Positions 55,917 through 64,000 of a DNA stretch of 64,000 nucleotides are shown here, in pieces (within the stretch, counting starts at the first letter, position 1; every line of letters starts with the position of its first letter). The position numbers were made by a program, and so were the translations under genes. The notes under the pieces are model-generated. The model was not told where the DNA came from. It did no database searches and saw only the letters and a list, made by a program, of their open reading frames with translations. This DNA is from Alphaproteobacteria bacterium bin52. GTDB lineage: Bacteria; Pseudomonadota; Alphaproteobacteria; Thalassobaculales; Thalassobaculaceae. Location: the NCBI GenBank assembly GCA_002238645.1, contig MPMT01000013.1, forward strand, positions 1-64,000. The letters are read 5' to 3'.

Positions 55917-56839
55917 CACGGACGATCCGGTTGCTGGAGAACATGCGCGCACCGGTCTACATCCCCTACTACCTGGCGCAGGCGCGCGGCGCCTTCGCCG
56001 CCGAGGGGCTGGACGTCGACATCCGGCTGTCTCCGGCCCCGACCCGCACTTCCGAGGCGCTGCTGGAAGGCGAGGCTGACGTTTCCTGGGGCGGACCGAT
56101 GCGGGTCATGATGCACCATGACCGCGATCCGCTGTGCCCGCTGGTGTGTTTCTGCCTGGTGGTCGGGCGCGAACCCTTCACCCTGGTCGGACGCGAACCG
56201 CGACCCGGGTTCCGGTTCTCCGACCTGGCCGCCATGCGGGTGGCGACGGTGAGCGAGGTGCCGACGCCGTGGATGTGCTTCCAGGAGGACCTGCGCCGGG
56301 CCGGCATCGATCCGGCGTCGCTTGACCGCATTTCCGACGGCACGATGGCGGCGAATATCGAGGCGCTGCGCCGGGGCGACTGCGATGTGGTCCAGCTGTT
56401 CGAGCCGTGGCTCGATGTCGCGCTCGAGACGGCGGGTGCCCATGTCTGGCACCGGTTCGCCGACCGCGGCCCGGTCGCCTACACCACCTTCTACACCACC
56501 GCCCGGTTTGCCGCCCAGCAGCACGCCGCCTGCCGGGCGATGGCCCGGGCCATGGAGCGGACGCTGGCGGCACTCGCCGTGGAACCCGAGGCCGGGATCG
56601 CCGCCGAGGTCCGGTCCTTCTTCCCCGACCTGGAGGCGGCGGCGGTTGCGCGCATCATCGGACGGTACCGGGCCTCCGGAGTGTGGACGCGGACCACCGA
56701 ACTCGGTGTCGAGGCGATGGTGAGGCTCAAGCTGGGCCTGATCTCGGGCGGGCTGATCAGCCGCGACGTTCCGTGCGAGCGCCTGATCGCGCCGAAGCTC
56801 GCGGACGTTCCGCCGCTGGACCGGCCCTCGCCGTCCTGA
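55913..56839 (+). CDS. NMT1/THI5-like periplasmic-binding-fold protein without signal peptide
   Basis: The 308-residue protein begins directly with the binding fold (MTRTIRLLENMRAPVYIPYY) and has LAQARGAFAAEGLDVDIRLS and EGEADVSWGGPMRVMMHHDR. Members are usually exported partners of ABC importers (SsuA, TauA) but this one lacks a leader and no ABC permease is near. It also contains CFC in PLVCFCLVVGREPF. Cytosolic members of this fold can be enzymes (for example Thi5-type or MqnA/D). It is coupled to the upstream phosphatase-like gene. Function open. Confidence 0.75.
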   Translation: MTRTIRLLENMRAPVYIPYYLAQARGAFAAEGLDVDIRLSPAPTRTSEALLEGEADVSWGGPMRVMMHHDRDPLCPLVCFCLVVGREPFTLVGREPRPGFRFSDLAAMRVATVSEVPTPWMCFQEDLRRAGIDPASLDRISDGTMAANIEALRRGDCDVVQLFEPWLDVALETAGAHVWHRFADRGPVAYTTFYTTARFAAQQHAACRAMARAMERTLAALAVEPEAGIAAEVRSFFPDLEAAAVARIIGRYRASGVWTRTTELGVEAMVRLKLGLISGGLISRDVPCERLIAPKLADVPPLDRPSPS

Positions 56840-56848
56840 CAGGGTGCG

Positions 56849-57791
56849 GTGCTTGCAGTGTCGGCGAAGACGCTGCGCACGGGTCTGCCGGTTTCGAACA
56901 AGGCGCTCACCTGCAGGGCGGCCGGGAAACCTGCGGAACATGTCGGGAAGATGACCGCCGGCGAGTACACGCTCCGCCTGTTTCCCGGCCAGCAGCTCGG
57001 AATCGGCAAGGAAATGATGGGGATGCTCAAGCAGGGCACGCTCGACCCATTTGAGGGAACCAATGCCCAGCCGACCTGTTTCGAGGAGGGCCGGAACTTC
57101 AACGTGACCTCCGCGCCCTACGCCTTTCGCAGCCGGGACGAGTTCGTGAAGTTCCTGGACAGTGCGCTGTTCGGGGAAATGGTCGGGCAGTTCGGTGCCG
57201 GCGGCGTGACCCTGCTCGGCTACATGGATTCGCGTTCCCCGCGTGCGATCACCACCGCCAACACGGCCGTGCGCTCGCCCGCCCACATCCAGGGTTTGAA
57301 GATGCGGGTGTCCGGCTCGCCCGCATTGGTGGCGTTCTTCAAGGCGCTTGGCGCGATCCCGACCCCGATGCCGTTCTCCGAGTTCTTCACCGCTGCCAGG
57401 ACCGGGCTGGTCGAAGGACAGGACAACGGGATCGAGGTGGTCTGGCCGCGGGGGCTCTACGAGGTCCAGAAGTACTCCGCCCGGTCCGATCACGCCCACG
57501 GAGCATGGATGCTGTTTACGGGACAGAAGATGGTCGAGTCCTGGCCGGACAGACTGAAGTCGGCCCACGACGAGGGACTGTGGATCGCCGCCGAGTTCAG
57601 CGATGCGGAACTGGCCAGGTCCATGGAAGTGGCCTGTGCCGGTGTCCAGTCGACGGGACATGGCGGTGATCGATGTCGACAAGGGGTCCTTCATCGATGT
57701 CGCCCGCACGGTACGGGAGCAGATGGCTGGCGAGGCCTGGGACAAGGGTTGCATGGACCGGGGCCAGGCCCAGCTCGAGGGGCACCGGTAG
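56849..57791 (+). pseudogene. TRAP DctP gene, truncated at 5' end and frameshifted
   Basis: Homology to DctP starts abruptly (GEYTLRLFPGQQLGIGKEMM) with no signal peptide, and runs through NVTSAPYAFRSRDEFVKFLD and KMRVSGSPALVAFFKALGAI. The stretch TPMPFSEFFTAARTGLVEGQ then DNGIEVVWPRGLYEVQKYSA is the usual ligand-binding core. Near 57650 the frame changes and the end (MAVIDVDKGSFIDVARTVRE, QMAGEAWDKGCMDRGQAQLE) is read elsewhere, with a stop at 57789-57791. This is a dead paralogue, distinct from the one at 51491. Confidence 0.75.
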
Positions 57792-57836
57792 ATCCTGGCA
57801 GGTGGTGCGTCGATCGGCTCTCCCGGCGACGGGGAG

Positions 57837-58050
57837 ATGTCCGGCCGGCGCATCGGTTCCGCTGTAGGCTCCCGCACCCAGCGGGTGTTTCGGCTGTTCG
57901 ACCGAGCGCTCGACTACGCCGTCGCCGGCACGTTCCTTGCCACGGTGGTCGTGCTGTGCCTGCAGATCTTCCACCGCTACGTGCTGTCGGTCCCGCTGGT
58001 GTGGTCGACCCCACTCTCGCTGTTCCTGTTCGTCTGGGCGATCTGGCTTG
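57837..58050 (+). pseudogene. TRAP DctQ fragment (first two helices)
   Basis: ATG 57837 leads into RVFRLFDRALDYAVAGTFLA, TVVVLCLQIFHRYVLSVPLV and SLFLFVWAIWL, the start of a DctQ small permease. The homology ends at about 58050 and is replaced directly by a CoA-transferase tail in another frame. The rest of dctQ and dctM are missing. Confidence 0.65.
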
Positions 58051-58150
58051 CCGATGCCGACCCTGGGCCAGCACACCGAGGAGGTGCTGGAACTGCTCGG
58101 GCGATCGCACGAGGACCGCGAGCGGCTGCGCTCGGCGGGGGGGTCGTGTG
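58051..58150 (+). pseudogene. CaiB/BaiF (class III) CoA-transferase C-terminal fragment
   Basis: Translation PMPTLGQHTEEVLELLGRSH then EDRERLRSAG is the characteristic C-terminus of class III CoA-transferases. A run of seven G (58137-58143) puts the usual final VV-stop (GTCGTGTGA) one base out of frame. Everything before residue ~-33 of the original protein is gone, fused to the dctQ fragment. Confidence 0.65.
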
Positions 58151-58152
58151 AT

Positions 58153-58704
58153 GTGGCGTGGCGCTCGCTGCTATTCATGCCGGTGCTGAAGGAACGGTTC
58201 TTCGCCGGGGCGCAACAGCGCGGCGCGGACGCCATCGTCCTCGACCTCGAGGCCAGCGTTGCCGCGAACCGCGAGCAGGAGGCCCGCGCCGCCCAGGACG
58301 TCCTGGTGCGGGTCAACATGCCGTGGTGGCCCGCGCTTGCCGACCTCGAATACGCGGTCCGAAACGATGTCGGCACCATCGTGGTGCCAGGTGCTGACAC
58401 GTGCGAACACATGTGCGCCGTCGATGCCTGCATCAGCGAGCTCGAGGCTGAACGCGGACTGTCACACGGCGGCATCGGGCTGATCCCGGTCATCGAGACC
58501 GCGCGCGGCGTGCGTGATGCCGACACGGTCCTGCGCTTGAGCGACAGGATTGTGGCCGTCGACCTCGGGGTCGGTGACTGCCTCGCCGACATGGCGCCGC
58601 CGGCATCGATCGAGTTGCAGAGGATCACCTCGCTTGCGATCTTCGAAGCCGCACGCGCGCGCCGCGGACGCCGTGGACCGGGTGGCGCGTCTTCGCGGTT
58701 CTGA
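58153..58704 (+). pseudogene. HpcH/HpaI aldolase / CitE-like lyase, truncated
   Basis: From GTG 58153 the product reads AWRSLLFMPVLKERFFAGAQ, ADAIVLDLEASVAANREQEA, LADLEYAVRNDVGTIVVPGA and GGIGLIPVIETARGVRDADT. This is the TIM-barrel start of CitE-like enzymes, which cleave or hydrolyse malyl-type CoA thioesters. Only ~184 residues remain instead of ~280-300, and the end drifts out of frame (homology continues in another frame as AADAVDRVARLRGSD to ~58700). It probably formed an operon with the CoA-transferase. Confidence 0.65.
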
Positions 58705-58783
58705 CCGGCAAGTCGCTTCCGGTCGCGGCACTTCGTGATAGGCTCGCGGCCGTTCCCGTCTGTACCGTGTTCCCGGGAGTAAG

Positions 58784-60361
58784 ATGCAGGTTATGAATTC
58801 GTCAGCCAATGTTCCGCTCGAGACCTGGGCGCTGTCCAAGCCGCCGCGCTCGAGCGCGCGCGGCGTTGTTGCAACCCAGGAAGCGGAGGCGGCCGAGGTC
58901 GGAGCGGCGATGCTGCGCGACGGCGGCAATGCGATCGACGCCGCGATCGCCACCGCGCTTGCGCTGAGCGTTACCGAGCCGTGGATGAGCGGGCTGGGCG
59001 GCGGCGGGTTTCTGGTGGCCTGGGTCGCACGCGAGCAGGCGGTCCGGGTGGTCGACTTCGGCATGAAGGCGCCCGCAAGACTCGATCCCGACACCTACCC
59101 GCTGACCGGGGCTGCCGGAGGCGACATGTTCGCCTGGCCGGCAGTCAGGGACGATGCGAACATGCACGGTCCGCACTCGATCGCGGTTCCGGGCTCGGTT
59201 GCCGGCTACGCGCTGGCGCTCGAGCGCTTCGGGACCAGGTCCTGGCAGCAGGTGATCGCGCCGGCGCTTGCGCTGGCCGGGCGCGGTCACCGGGTGACGT
59301 GGTGGACGACGCTGTCCGTCGCCGCCGAGGCCGGGGTGCTCGCCCGCTATCCGGCGTCGAGCGCGCTGTGGCTGCCGGGGGGCCATCCGCCGGTTATGCC
59401 GGCCGAAGACCGGGTGCCGGTGCTGCCGATGCCCGCCCTGCAGCGCACGCTCGCACGGCTCTCCGGCGAGGGTCCGCGCGCATTCTACGAGGGTGCGCTG
59501 GCGCGGGACATCGCCGGGGAGGTGCAGGCCGCCGGAGGTGTGCTTTCGAGCGATGACCTCGCGTCGTACCGGGCCCGCGTCGTTGATCCGCTTGGCGTCG
59601 ATCGTGGTGAGGCCCGCTATCACGTTCCGCCGGGCCTGACCGCCGGTCCGACCTTCATCGACGCGGTCTCGTGCCTGCCCGCGCTCGGGCTGGAGACGTC
59701 GGAAGGCGAGCGCTACGCCGCCTATGCCCGGGTCCTGATCGCGGCCTACCGGCACCGGCTCGCCACCATGGGCCACGCAGGTGATGCAGGCGAGAAGAGC
59801 TGCACCACCCACGTGAGTGCCGCCGACGGGGCGGGCAACCTGGTCATGCTCACCACTACGCTGCTGTCGCGATTCGGCTCCCGGCTGACCCTGCCCGAAA
59901 CCGGCGTGCTGATGAACAACGGCATCTACTGGTTCGATCCGCGTCCGGGACGGGCAAACTCAATCGCTGCCGGCAGGCGGCCGCTTTCCAACATGTGTCC
60001 GATGGTGGCGACGAAAAGAGGGGCGCCCTGGTTCGGGTTCGGCGCATCCGGAGGACGGCGGATCATGCCCGCGGTCTTCCAGCTGGCCTCCTTCGTCAAC
60101 GACCTCGGCATGGACCTTGGCAGCGCCATTGCCGCGCCCCGCATCGACGTGTCGGGGATCGACCACATCGTTCACGACGACCGCCTCGGCGGGGCGAGCA
60201 TCGCGGAACTCGAAACCGTCGCTCCGGTGCGGTCATGGCCCGCGACCGCCTGGCCGTCGCTCTACGCCACGGCGTCCGGCGCGATGGTGGACCCGGACGG
60301 GCAGGGGTGTACCGGGGGCATTCACGTACCATCGCCTGCCGCTGCGGTTGCCGCGGCATGA
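58784..60361 (+). CDS. Gamma-glutamyltransferase family protein
   Basis: The 525-residue Ntn hydrolase has GGNAIDAAIATALALSVTEP, WMSGLGGGGFLVAWVA, GPHSIAVPGSVAGYALALER and the autocleavage site with threonine near residue 341 (SCTTHVSAADGAGN). GFGASGGRRIMPAVFQLASF is the late conserved part. No signal peptide. It is not a close copy of the member at 7098. Its stop overlaps the GNAT gene (ATGA). Substrate unknown. Confidence 0.88.
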   Translation: MQVMNSSANVPLETWALSKPPRSSARGVVATQEAEAAEVGAAMLRDGGNAIDAAIATALALSVTEPWMSGLGGGGFLVAWVAREQAVRVVDFGMKAPARLDPDTYPLTGAAGGDMFAWPAVRDDANMHGPHSIAVPGSVAGYALALERFGTRSWQQVIAPALALAGRGHRVTWWTTLSVAAEAGVLARYPASSALWLPGGHPPVMPAEDRVPVLPMPALQRTLARLSGEGPRAFYEGALARDIAGEVQAAGGVLSSDDLASYRARVVDPLGVDRGEARYHVPPGLTAGPTFIDAVSCLPALGLETSEGERYAAYARVLIAAYRHRLATMGHAGDAGEKSCTTHVSAADGAGNLVMLTTTLLSRFGSRLTLPETGVLMNNGIYWFDPRPGRANSIAAGRRPLSNMCPMVATKRGAPWFGFGASGGRRIMPAVFQLASFVNDLGMDLGSAIAAPRIDVSGIDHIVHDDRLGGASIAELETVAPVRSWPATAWPSLYATASGAMVDPDGQGCTGGIHVPSPAAAVAAA

Positions 60362-61104
60362 ACGGGACGACCAGGATGAACGAGAACGAACGTGCGAGCG
60401 CCGCCGGGCGGCGCGGAATCGATGGCCGACCTGTTGCGGACGCGGGTCGCGGCCCCATTACCGGTCCGGTCCTGCACGGACACTGCGCGAGCGTCGAGCC
60501 GATCGACCCGGCACGTGATGCGGATGCGATCTTCAGGGTCGGCCGTGAGGGCACGGACCCCGACCGGATCTGGGACTACATGGCCTTCGGACCGTTTGCG
60601 GAGGTGACCGCGGTCGAGGACTGGCTTGCCCGCTGCGCCGCCTCCCGGGACCCGGTGTTCATGGTCTACCGCGACCGTGCCAGCGGCGAGCCGGGCGGCA
60701 TGGGAAGCTTCATGGAACTGCGCCCGGCGGTCGGCGTCGGGGAGATCGGCAACATCTGGTTCGGGCGGGGGTGGCAACGCAGCCGGCATGCCACCGAGGC
60801 GCTGTGCCTGATGATGGAGCACGTGCTCGGAACCTGCCGCTACCGGCGGCTTGAATGGAAATGCAACGCGCTGAACGCACCGTCGCGCACCGCGGCGCTC
60901 CGTCTCGGGTTCCGCTACGAGGGCATCTTCCTGAACCACATGGTGGTCAAGGGATGCAGCCGGGACACCGCGTGGTTCTCGCTGACCGAGGAGGAGTGGC
61001 CTGAGGTCCGGGCGTGTCACGAGCGCTGGCTCGATCCCTCGAATTTCGAGGCCGACGGGACCCAGCGCATCTCGCTCGCGGCACTCACGCGCGCGCTGTG
61101 GTAG
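60358..61104 (+). CDS. GNAT family N-acetyltransferase
   Basis: The 248-residue protein has a disordered ~40-residue N-terminus and then the RimJ/RimL-type GNAT domain: VFMVYRDRASGEPGGMGSFM, GEIGNIWFGRGWQRSRHATE and RRLEWKCNALNAPSRTAALR, ending LGFRYEGIFLNHMVVKGCSR. It acetylates an amine, using acetyl-CoA. Translational coupling to the ggt-like gene suggests a shared substrate family (amino-acid derivatives). Confidence 0.85.
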   Translation: MNGTTRMNENERASAAGRRGIDGRPVADAGRGPITGPVLHGHCASVEPIDPARDADAIFRVGREGTDPDRIWDYMAFGPFAEVTAVEDWLARCAASRDPVFMVYRDRASGEPGGMGSFMELRPAVGVGEIGNIWFGRGWQRSRHATEALCLMMEHVLGTCRYRRLEWKCNALNAPSRTAALRLGFRYEGIFLNHMVVKGCSRDTAWFSLTEEEWPEVRACHERWLDPSNFEADGTQRISLAALTRALW

Positions 61105-61129
61105 CAGTCTGAACGCCGTGACTGTCCGA

Positions 61130-61154
61130 AGCCGCGTGCTATATGCATGCGGCT
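61130..61154 (+). promoter_or_regulatory. Inverted repeat upstream of fhs
   Basis: AGCCGCGTGC and GCATGCGGCT form a 10-pair stem (one G-T pair) around TATAT. It ends 46 bases before the fhs start. It has no T-run, so it may be an operator or an RNA hairpin rather than a terminator. Confidence 0.35.
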
Positions 61155-61200
61155 AGTCCATGCCGTCCGGACCGTCACCTGCGCAGGGGAGAAATCGAAC

Positions 61201-62874
61201 ATGGTCAAGTCCGACATCGAGATTGCACGCGAAGCGAGAATGAAGCCGATCCTCGAGGTGGGGGCTACCCTGGGTATCCCGGCGGACTCGCTCGACCCCT
61301 ACGGCCACTACAAGGCCAAGGTGTCCATGGATTACGTCCGTTCGCTGCAGGATCGCCCGGACGGCAAGCTGATCCTGGTCACCGGCATCAATCCGACGCC
61401 GGCGGGCGAGGGCAAGACGACCACCTCGGTCGGCCTCGGCGATGCGCTGAACCGGATCGGCAAGAAGGCGATCATGTGCCTGCGCGAGCCGAGTCTCGGG
61501 CCGTGTTTCGGTGTCAAGGGCGGCGCGGCAGGCGGCGGCTACGCCCAGGTGGTGCCCATGGAGGACATCAACCTCCACTTTACCGGCGACTTTCACGCGA
61601 TCGGAGCCGCGAACAACCTGCTCGCGGCCATGGTCGACAACCACATCTACTGGGGCAACGCCTGCGAGCTCGACGAACGCCGGATCAGCTGGCGCCGGGC
61701 GCTCGACATGAACGACCGCGCGTTGCGCTCGATCGTCGGATCGCTGGGCGGGGTGGCGAACGGTTTTCCGCGCGAGGACGGGTTCGACATCGTCGTCGCG
61801 TCGGAGGTGATGGCGATCTTCTGCCTCTCCGGCGATCTCCACGACATGCGCCGCCGGCTCGGCAACATCATCGTCGGCTACACCAGGGACCGGAGGCCGG
61901 TCCATGCACGCGACATCGAGGCCGATGGCGCCATGACCGTCCTGCTGAAAGATGCGCTGGCACCCAACCTGGTTCAGACGCTGGAGAACAACCCCGCCTT
62001 CATCCACGGCGGGCCGTTCGCCAACATCGCGCACGGCTGCAACTCGGTCATGGCGACACGGGTCGGGCTGAAGCTCGCCGACTACGTGGTGACCGAGGCC
62101 GGTTTCGGAGCCGATCTCGGGGCCGAGAAGTTCTTCGACATCAAGTGCCGCAAGGCGGGGCTTCGACCCGACGCGGCGGTGGTGGTCGGAACCATCCGGG
62201 CGCTGAAGATGCATGGCGGCGTCGAACGCGACGACCTTGGCGCCGAGAATGTCGAGGCGGCGCGGCGCGGCGCGGTGAACATCGAGCGGCACGTGCTGAA
62301 CACCCAGAAGTTCGGGGTGCCGGTGGTGGTGGCGCTGAACCGGTTCTCGGGCGATACCGACGACGAGATCGCCGCGGTCCAGGACGTGCTCAGGAGCCAC
62401 GGGGTCGAGGCGGTGATGTGCACCCACTGGACCGATGGCGGCCGCGGCGCGGAGGACCTGGCCCACGCGGTGGTCGAGTTGGCCGAGAGCGGACAGGCCG
62501 ACTTCCGCCCGATCTATCCCGACGACATGCCGCTGCTGGACAAGATCCGCGCCATCGCGACCACGATCTACCATGCCAACGACGTCTCGGCGCCGGCCCG
62601 GGTTGCCGGTCAGCTCCGGGAGTGGGAGGCGATGGGTCTCGGACACCTGCCGGTCTGCATCGCCAAGACCCAGTACAGTTTCTCGACTGATCCCGCGGCC
62701 AAGGGCGCCCCGTCCGGGCACGAACTTCCTATCCGCGAGGTCCGGCTGTCGAACGGCGCCGAGTTCGTGGTCGCGATCGCGGGCGACATCATGACCATGC
62801 CCGGCCTGCCGCGGGTCCCGGCAGCAACGAAGATCACGCTCAACGACGAGGGGCAGGTCGAGGGACTGTTCTGA
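61201..62874 (+). CDS. fhs: Formate-tetrahydrofolate ligase
   Basis: The 557-residue enzyme makes 10-formyl-THF from formate, THF and ATP. The P-loop is [20 protein letters not shown], with [20 protein letters not shown], the THF-binding region [20 protein letters not shown] and [20 protein letters not shown]. Start ATG 61201 follows GGGGAG. The last 35 bases overlap the end of the convergent MFS gene. Confidence 0.97.
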   Translation: MVKSDIEIAREARMKPILEVGATLGIPADSLDPYGHYKAKVSMDYVRSLQDRPDGKLILVTGINPTPAGEGKTTTSVGLGDALNRIGKKAIMCLREPSLGPCFGVKGGAAGGGYAQVVPMEDINLHFTGDFHAIGAANNLLAAMVDNHIYWGNACELDERRISWRRALDMNDRALRSIVGSLGGVANGFPREDGFDIVVASEVMAIFCLSGDLHDMRRRLGNIIVGYTRDRRPVHARDIEADGAMTVLLKDALAPNLVQTLENNPAFIHGGPFANIAHGCNSVMATRVGLKLADYVVTEAGFGADLGAEKFFDIKCRKAGLRPDAAVVVGTIRALKMHGGVERDDLGAENVEAARRGAVNIERHVLNTQKFGVPVVVALNRFSGDTDDEIAAVQDVLRSHGVEAVMCTHWTDGGRGAEDLAHAVVELAESGQADFRPIYPDDMPLLDKIRAIATTIYHANDVSAPARVAGQLREWEAMGLGHLPVCIAKTQYSFSTDPAAKGAPSGHELPIREVRLSNGAEFVVAIAGDIMTMPGLPRVPAATKITLNDEGQVEGLF

Positions 62875-64000
62875 CCGGCGGCTGTGCCGCAAGCACCAGA
62901 GCGGCGGCAAGCAGGGAAACGGCGGCGAACAGCCACAGCGACAACGTGTAGCTGCCGGTGGTATCGCGCAGTGCTCCGGACACCAGTGGTCCGGCCGCCT
63001 GCGCGGTCACCTGTACCGTGAGGACGACACCGCGGATCGCACCGAAGCTCCTGCGCCCGAAGTAGTCGGCCCAGGCGATCGGCGGGATGGTCAGCAGCCC
63101 GCCGATGCCGGCGCCGAACAGGATCGAGGAGACCACGGCATCGGTCACCGTCTCGATGCCGGGCATCAGAACGGTCCCGCCGGCGAGCAACAGCCCGGTC
63201 ACCGACAGGGTGATGCGAACGCCGACCCGGCGGACGAGAAGGCCGAAGATCACCCCGGTCACGCCGGAGACGAAGGAGAACAGGCTCACCACCAGCGCGG
63301 TCGAGGTCGCATCGAGGCCGCGTTCGAGCAGGTGCGGTGCCTGGTGCAGGCTCACTCCGGCCTGGACGGGATAGGCGAACATGATGAAGGCGAGCAGGAC
63401 CCAGAACGCCGGGGTTCGCATGGCCTCCGCCCGGCTGTATTCGGGGTCGCGGTGGGGCCGGGTTCCCGACGCGAGCCAGCTCTCCGGTGACCGGCCGTCG
63501 GGAACGAGCCCGAGATCCTCGGGCTGGCGCGCCATCAGCACGAAGGTGGGCACGAAGCCGGTGACCAGCACGGTCAGGCCGACCGCGATCCAGCCGGTGC
63601 GCCAGCTGCCGGCCTCGATCGCGGCATGGGCGATCAGGGGCATGGCGGTCAGCCCGACCATCAGGGCCACCGTCACGATCGAGTTCGCGAGCGGCCGCAG
63701 CTGAACGAACCAGCTGTTCACCGCGCCGTAGATGCCGAGGTCGAAGGGACCGGCAAAGTTGGTACGCGCGATGCAGAACAGCAGGTAGAACACGAAGAGC
63801 GACGAGGTGAGCGACAGCAACAGGGCCGCGATCCCCGTCATCAGCACCGCTGCGCACAGCATCACCCGGGCGCCACGGCGGTCGACCACGGGGCCGAGCA
63901 GCGGCGAGCAGAGTGCCGCCAGCACACCGCCCAACGATACCGCTCCGGCCATTTCCGACGCGGTCCAGCCGAACTCCTCGGACATAGGCACGACGAAGAT
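62840..64000 (-). CDS. MFS transporter, 5' end outside window
   Basis: The minus-strand frame is open through base 64000 ([20 protein letters not shown]), so the start lies beyond the right edge. Visible are [20 protein letters not shown] (motif A), [20 protein letters not shown] and a second half beginning [20 protein letters not shown], with at least ten helices. It resembles the oxalate/formate-antiporter-like MFS group. Next to fhs a role with formate or another carboxylate is tempting but unproven. Confidence 0.85.
   Translation of the reverse strand: MFVVPMSEEFGWTASEMAGAVSLGGVLAALCSPLLGPVVDRRGARVMLCAAVLMTGIAALLLSLTSSLFVFYLLFCIARTNFAGPFDLGIYGAVNSWFVQLRPLANSIVTVALMVGLTAMPLIAHAAIEAGSWRTGWIAVGLTVLVTGFVPTFVLMARQPEDLGLVPDGRSPESWLASGTRPHRDPEYSRAEAMRTPAFWVLLAFIMFAYPVQAGVSLHQAPHLLERGLDATSTALVVSLFSFVSGVTGVIFGLLVRRVGVRITLSVTGLLLAGGTVLMPGIETVTDAVVSSILFGAGIGGLLTIPPIAWADYFGRRSFGAIRGVVLTVQVTAQAAGPLVSGALRDTTGSYTLSLWLFAAVSLLAAALVLAAQPPVRTVPRPAPRR

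Noticed and set aside
61153-62910. Minus-strand open frame of 585 codons opposite fhs
   Set aside because: It mirrors fhs, which carries all family motifs.

Overview
The window reads as high-GC chromosomal DNA of an alphaproteobacterium, most likely a Rhodospirillales-like lineage. I infer this from the RpsD sequence, the purQ-purL-bolA-grxD gene order, the IscS-like desulfurase/ferredoxin pair, and the abundance of TRAP transporters, phytanoyl-CoA-dioxygenase-like enzymes and acyl-CoA genes. No rRNA, CRISPR array or prophage was seen. One tRNA (Met, CAT) lies at 28911-28987.

Left end (1-5040): a decayed accessory island. An ATP-binding AlbA/HATPase protein (cut by the window edge) is followed by a frameshifted, truncated Swt1-type HEPN gene. 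On the far side, facing inward, is the N-terminal remnant of a BrxR/CapW-type WYL repressor, the class that controls anti-phage loci. Between them an IS110-group element has been split by an IS1111-group element inserted into its DRIDA-encoding codons. The ends of the inner element can be read to the base, and its 3' non-coding region carries a segment resembling its own target site, as expected of a guide (seek/bridge) RNA.

Core (5321-34996): a phosphopantetheinyl transferase; a ggt-like/cyclase/ADP-forming acyl-CoA synthetase operon; a dioxygenase-scoA-scoB-2-hydroxyacid dehydrogenase operon; trmJ-like methyltransferase, rpsD and ybaK; purQ-purL-bolA-grxD; an IscS-like desulfurase with ferredoxin; TenA and MnmA; tRNA-Met; GST; a DMT exporter and an amidohydrolase; a GPP34/GOLPH3-like protein; a nicotinate phosphoribosyltransferase; and class II DAHP synthase.

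Middle (35046-48420): transporters and catabolic genes. These include a third PhyH-like dioxygenase, a two-repeat dimeric-barrel protein, a glyoxalase, two near-identical tandem M20 amidohydrolases followed by an MFS exporter and a ThDP enzyme, ACR3 arsenite efflux with hemF, and a class C beta-lactamase-like hydrolase.

Right (48524-64000): a LysR regulator leads a probable catabolic block (DHDPS-family aldolase, 3-hydroxyanthranilate-dioxygenase-like cupin, TRAP transporter). The TRAP binding-protein gene contains two in-frame stops. After a phosphodiesterase-like protein and a leaderless NMT1-like protein comes a run of broken genes (TRAP dctP, dctQ, CaiB and CitE fragments, 56849-58704). 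A second ggt-like gene with a GNAT partner, fhs, and an MFS gene cut by the right edge complete the window. Active decay is thus concentrated in two places, the left island and the TRAP region near 51-59 kb, while the housekeeping genes between them are intact.
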